A stretch of DNA of 37,196 nt from Pseudomonas frederiksbergensis (GTDB lineage Bacteria; Pseudomonadota; Gammaproteobacteria; Pseudomonadales; Pseudomonadaceae): assembly GCF_017114915.1 (NCBI RefSeq), contig NZ_JAAUOE010000034.1, positions 23,692-60,887 on the forward strand, written 5' to 3'. A program made the translations under genes and the position numbers. Below the pieces are notes generated by a model. It did not search any database. It worked only from the letters and a program-made list of their open reading frames with translations, and was not told the origin of the DNA. Positions 34,303 to 37,196 of the stretch are shown here, piece after piece. Each line of letters begins with the position of its first letter. Position 1 is the first letter of the stretch.

Positions 34303-36240
34303 ATGCTATTCAAGCAACTCTCACGCCTGGCAAAAATCACCAGCCCCCTGGGGCCGGATGTGCTGTTGCTCAAGGACATGGGCGGCGGCGAAGAGCTGGG
34401 ACGGCTGTTCAACTATGAGCTGCAGCTGCACTCGCTGGACAACGCCATCGACCTCAACCAGTTGCTGGGCAAACCCATGTGCCTGAGCCTGCAACTGGAC
34501 GGCGGTGGCGAGCGTCATTTCCATGGCATCGTTGCCCGTTGCAGCCAGAACGTCGACCAGGGCCAGTTCGCCAGTTACCAGGCCACGCTGCGGCCGTGGC
34601 TATGGCTGCTGACCCGCACCTCCGATTGCCGGATTTTCCAGAACCTGACCATCCCGCAGATCATCAAGCAGGTGTTTCGCGACCTGGGTTTTTCCGATTT
34701 CGAAGACGCCCTGAGCCGGCCCTATCGCGAGTGGGAATACTGCGTGCAGTATCGCGAAACCAGCTTCGATTTCGTCAGCCGCCTGATGGAACAGGAAGGG
34801 ATCTACTACTTCTTCCGCCATGAACAGGGTCGTCATGTGCTGGTGCTGGCCGATGCCTACGGCGCGCACACCAGCGCGCCTGGCTACGCCTCGGTGCCCT
34901 ACTACCCCAAAAATGAACAGCAGCGCGAACGCGATCACATCCACGACTGGCACCTGGCCCAGCAAGTCCAGCCGGGCTCGCTGGAGCTCAACGACTATGA
35001 CTTCCAGCGCCCCAGCGCGCGCATTGACGTGCGCTCGGCCATGCCCCGTCCGCACACCGCTGGCGATTATCCGCTGTACGACTACCCCGGCACCTACGTG
35101 CAAAGCGAAGACGGCGAACACTACGCCCGCACCCGCATCGAAGCCTTGCAAACCCTGCACGAACAGGTCGAGCTGGCCGGCAACGCCCGGGGCCTGGGCT
35201 CGGGTCATTTGTTCAGCCTCACCGGCTTCAGCCGCCAGGACCAGAACCGCGAATACCTGATCGTCGGCGCCCGCTACACCATCGACCAGGAAAGCCTGGA
35301 AACCAGCGGTGGCGCCGCCACGGCACAGTTCGAAAGCAGCCTGACCTGCATCGACGCCCAACAAAGCTATCGCCCGCTGCCCAACACCCAGCGCCCCATC
35401 GTCAAAGGCCCGCAGACCGCACTGGTGGTCGGCCCCAAGGGCGAGGAAATCTGGACCGACCAGTTCGGCCGGGTGAAGGTGCATTTCTATTGGGACCGTC
35501 ACGACCAATCCAACGAAAACAGTTCGTGCTGGATTCGCGTGTCGCAATCCTGGGCCGGAAAAAACTGGGGCTCGATGCAGATCCCGCGAATCGGCCAGGA
35601 AGTGATCGTCAGCTTTCTCGAAGGCGACCCGGATCGGCCGATCATCACCGGTCGCGTCTACAACGCCGAACAGACCGTGCCCTACGACTTGCCGGAAAAC
35701 GCCACCCAGAGCGGCATGAAGAGCCGTTCGAGCAAGGGCGGCTCACCGGCCAATTTCAACGAAATCCGCATGGAAGACAAAAAAGGCGCCGAGCAGTTGT
35801 ACATCCATGCCGAGCGCAACCAGGACATCGTGGTCGAGGTGGATGAAAGCCACGCGGTGGGCCACGACCGCAACAAAAGCATTGGGCATGACGAGACGGT
35901 GACCATCGGCAACAACCGCCTGCGCATCGTCAAGCAGGAAGACATTCTGTCGGTGGGTCAGCGCAAGACCGACAGCATCAGCCAGAGCTATGTCATTGAA
36001 GTGGGCGAGAACCTGCGGCTGGTGTGCGGTGAAAGCATCCTGGAGCTCAATGCCAGCGGCCAGATCAACCTGACCGGCGTGCAAATCAGCGTCTATGCCA
36101 GCGGTGATGCCGAGTTCAACACCGGCGGCGTGCTGCACCTGAACAACGGCGGCGGCCCTGGCGCCACGCCTGATGGCCAGGGCGTCAAGGCCAGCATCGA
36201 CGCCAACATCAATGCCGCGTTTCCCAAGCCCAAGGGCTAA
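34303..36240 (+). CDS. vgrG: VgrG spike protein (canonical length)
   Basis: A 645-aa VgrG. The gp27-like part carries WEYCVQYRETSFDFVSRLMEQEGIYYFF, and the gp5-like OB fold has GPKGEEIWTDQFGRVKVHFYWDRH and IPRIGQEVIVSFLEGDPDRP. A beta-helix of V/I repeats ends with a short tail and no effector extension. The partner effector is likely the prePAAR protein encoded two genes downstream, mounted through its PAAR tip. The ATG at 34303 follows AAGGGA; an adjacent in-frame TTG at 34300 is less likely. It differs clearly from the lipase-bearing VgrG at 708. Confidence 0.96.
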   Translation: MLFKQLSRLAKITSPLGPDVLLLKDMGGGEELGRLFNYELQLHSLDNAIDLNQLLGKPMCLSLQLDGGGERHFHGIVARCSQNVDQGQFASYQATLRPWLWLLTRTSDCRIFQNLTIPQIIKQVFRDLGFSDFEDALSRPYREWEYCVQYRETSFDFVSRLMEQEGIYYFFRHEQGRHVLVLADAYGAHTSAPGYASVPYYPKNEQQRERDHIHDWHLAQQVQPGSLELNDYDFQRPSARIDVRSAMPRPHTAGDYPLYDYPGTYVQSEDGEHYARTRIEALQTLHEQVELAGNARGLGSGHLFSLTGFSRQDQNREYLIVGARYTIDQESLETSGGAATAQFESSLTCIDAQQSYRPLPNTQRPIVKGPQTALVVGPKGEEIWTDQFGRVKVHFYWDRHDQSNENSSCWIRVSQSWAGKNWGSMQIPRIGQEVIVSFLEGDPDRPIITGRVYNAEQTVPYDLPENATQSGMKSRSSKGGSPANFNEIRMEDKKGAEQLYIHAERNQDIVVEVDESHAVGHDRNKSIGHDETVTIGNNRLRIVKQEDILSVGQRKTDSISQSYVIEVGENLRLVCGESILELNASGQINLTGVQISVYASGDAEFNTGGVLHLNNGGGPGATPDGQGVKASIDANINAAFPKPKG

Positions 36241-36258
36241 TCACGAGATCTGTGTTCC

Positions 36259-36693
36259 ATGACTTACCGAATCAATGAATTCCAGTTCCAACTGCCGGCA
36301 AGCGAACTGCAAGACGCGTCGATCAACATCCTCAAGTTCCCTGAACTGGGCACTTCGCTGATTGTCAGCCGCAGCTTGCTGGCCGAGGGCGAAACCCTGC
36401 AAAGCAACTTCGACGACCAGCTCAAGCGCCTGGAAAAACAAGTGCAGGACTTGCGTTTTCAGCCGGGCGTCGCCGTGCGCCTGGGCGCCAGCCAGGACGT
36501 CGAAGGCATCGAGTTGCGCAGCCAGTTCAACAAGGGCAACGACAAAGTCTTCCAATACCAGTTGGCACTGGTGTTGCCCGGCAGCCGCAAAATGCTCGCC
36601 TTGAGCTACGTGAAGGCGGAAAAACTTGGCGATGCCGAAGCCGCGCATTGGGCGACCATCAAGAGTTCGTTGCTGTTCGACGTTCCGGCCTGA
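36259..36693 (+). CDS. Eag-type T6SS effector chaperone (DUF1795/DcrB-like)
   Basis: A 144-aa cytoplasmic protein with the DUF1795/EagR pattern: YRINEFQFQLP at the start, then a DASINILKFP strand, QLKRLEKQV helix, GVAVRLGASQDVEGIEL and YQLALVLPGSRKMLALSY strands. Eag chaperones bind and shield the N-terminal transmembrane helices of prePAAR effectors and hand them to VgrG. It lies between a vgrG and a prePAAR gene, exactly the expected context. It begins 18 nt after vgrG and ends 12 nt before the effector. Confidence 0.9.
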   Translation: MTYRINEFQFQLPASELQDASINILKFPELGTSLIVSRSLLAEGETLQSNFDDQLKRLEKQVQDLRFQPGVAVRLGASQDVEGIELRSQFNKGNDKVFQYQLALVLPGSRKMLALSYVKAEKLGDAEAAHWATIKSSLLFDVPA

Positions 36694-36705
36694 TGAGCAC
36701 CCTGC

Positions 36706-37196
36706 ATGTCTGACGCACTCTGGGCCGCCCGGCTGGGCGATGCACTCAGCCACACCTCGATGATGGCCGACATTCTTGGCGGCGTGCTGGAGGTGGCAGC
36801 CAACATCGCGATCACCGCGGTGGCGACGGCTGCCGTGGTGGCGGCCACGGGCATCACGGTCGTCACCGGGGGGTTGGGCTGCTTCGTGCTCGGCTTGGTG
36901 GTGGGTACGATCGTCGGCCTCGCCATGAGCAAGACCGGGGCCGACAAGGGTCTGAGCAATTTATGCGAGAGTTTCAGTAACGCGCTGTTTCCGCCCACGG
37001 TGCAGGCGAACATTCTTACCGGCTCCACCAACACCCTCACCAACAACATCCCTGCTGCCCGGGCCGCTGGGGCGATTCAATCCCATGTCGCGCCGGCCGG
37101 CACCGAGCTGGAGGCACCCGAGCCCGAAGCCGAGCCCAGCTATCTGGACATGGCCGAGAGCTTCTTCTCCCAGATGTGGCGCCCCACCGTCGCCAC
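36706..37196 (+). CDS. prePAAR/PAAR effector N-terminus (Tse6- or Rhs-like), cut by window edge
   Basis: The frame is open from ATG 36706 to the window end (163 codons, no stop), so the C-terminal toxin is out of view. Residues 7-16, AARLGDALSH, match the prePAAR motif AARxxDxxxH exactly. A long hydrophobic region (about 25-74) follows, with two candidate membrane helices rich in Ala, Val and Gly. These should be the Eag-bound helices that help the toxin cross the recipient inner membrane. TGSTNTLTNNIPAARA (105-120) looks like the beginning of PAAR-type sequence. Whether the protein is Rhs-type or Tse6-type cannot be decided. An immunity gene is expected beyond the window. Confidence 0.88.
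   Translation, partial: MSDALWAARLGDALSHTSMMADILGGVLEVAANIAITAVATAAVVAATGITVVTGGLGCFVLGLVVGTIVGLAMSKTGADKGLSNLCESFSNALFPPTVQANILTGSTNTLTNNIPAARAAGAIQSHVAPAGTELEAPEPEAEPSYLDMAESFFSQMWRPTVA

Noticed and set aside
32196..34412. Minus-strand open frame of 738 codons opposite clpV
   Set aside because: Antisense shadow of clpV; no start signal or domain.
1..37196. tRNA, rRNA, CRISPR arrays or insertion sequences
   Set aside because: None seen: no cloverleaf-like segments, no regularly spaced repeats, no transposase-like proteins.

Overview
The window is GC-rich DNA holding almost one entire type VI secretion system (T6SS) locus. Gene order and protein content match the H1/HSI-I-type T6SS of Pseudomonas. 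The T6SS proteins, the compact operons with ATGA overlaps, and two REP-like palindromes of a kind common in fluorescent pseudomonads suggest a P. fluorescens-group Pseudomonas chromosome. This is inferred from recognition, not from a database search.

Layout. (1) 1-707 is AT-richer DNA with no supported gene. (2) 708-5182 (+) is an effector module: a VgrG fused to a C-terminal DUF2235/Tle1-type lipase, then a DUF2931-type lipoprotein (probable immunity) and a small exported protein. (3) 5183-5414 is intergenic, with a REP-like palindrome and possible coding debris. (4) 5415-22603 is a long minus-strand operon transcribed fha-tssJ-tssK-tssL-tssM-tagF-pppA-ppkA-tagT-tagS-tagR-tagQ. It supplies the membrane complex (TssJLM), the baseplate adaptor TssK and the full threonine-phosphorylation switch (TagQRST, PpkA, PppA, Fha, plus the repressor TagF). 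(5) 22604-23007 is the divergent regulatory region. (6) 23008-26720 (+) carries tssA, tssB, tssC and hcp, followed by a terminator. (7) 26803-28204 (+) is an effector-immunity island between hcp and tssE: a Tae4-type peptidoglycan amidase, a probable immunity gene, a duplication scar and a second, divergent immunity paralogue. (8) 28198-34253 (+) carries tssE, tssF, tssG and clpV. (9) 34303-37196 (+) carries a second vgrG, an Eag-type (DUF1795) chaperone and the 5' part of a prePAAR-containing effector cut by the window edge.

How it works together. TssJLM, TssK, TssE, TssF, TssG and VgrG form the envelope complex and baseplate. TssA, TssB, TssC and Hcp form the contractile tube, and ClpV recycles the sheath. 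Firing is set by the TagQRST-PpkA/PppA-Fha circuit. At least three payload types are encoded: a membrane-lipid hydrolase carried on VgrG, a cell-wall amidase, and an unknown toxin behind the prePAAR/PAAR protein.

The most notable observation is the scar at about 27677-27778. A 58-nt copy of the 5' end of tssE is followed by a 32-nt copy of the tae4 start region and then by a second immunity gene. It reads as the footprint of displacement of one Tae4 effector-immunity pair by another, with the old immunity gene kept as an orphan.
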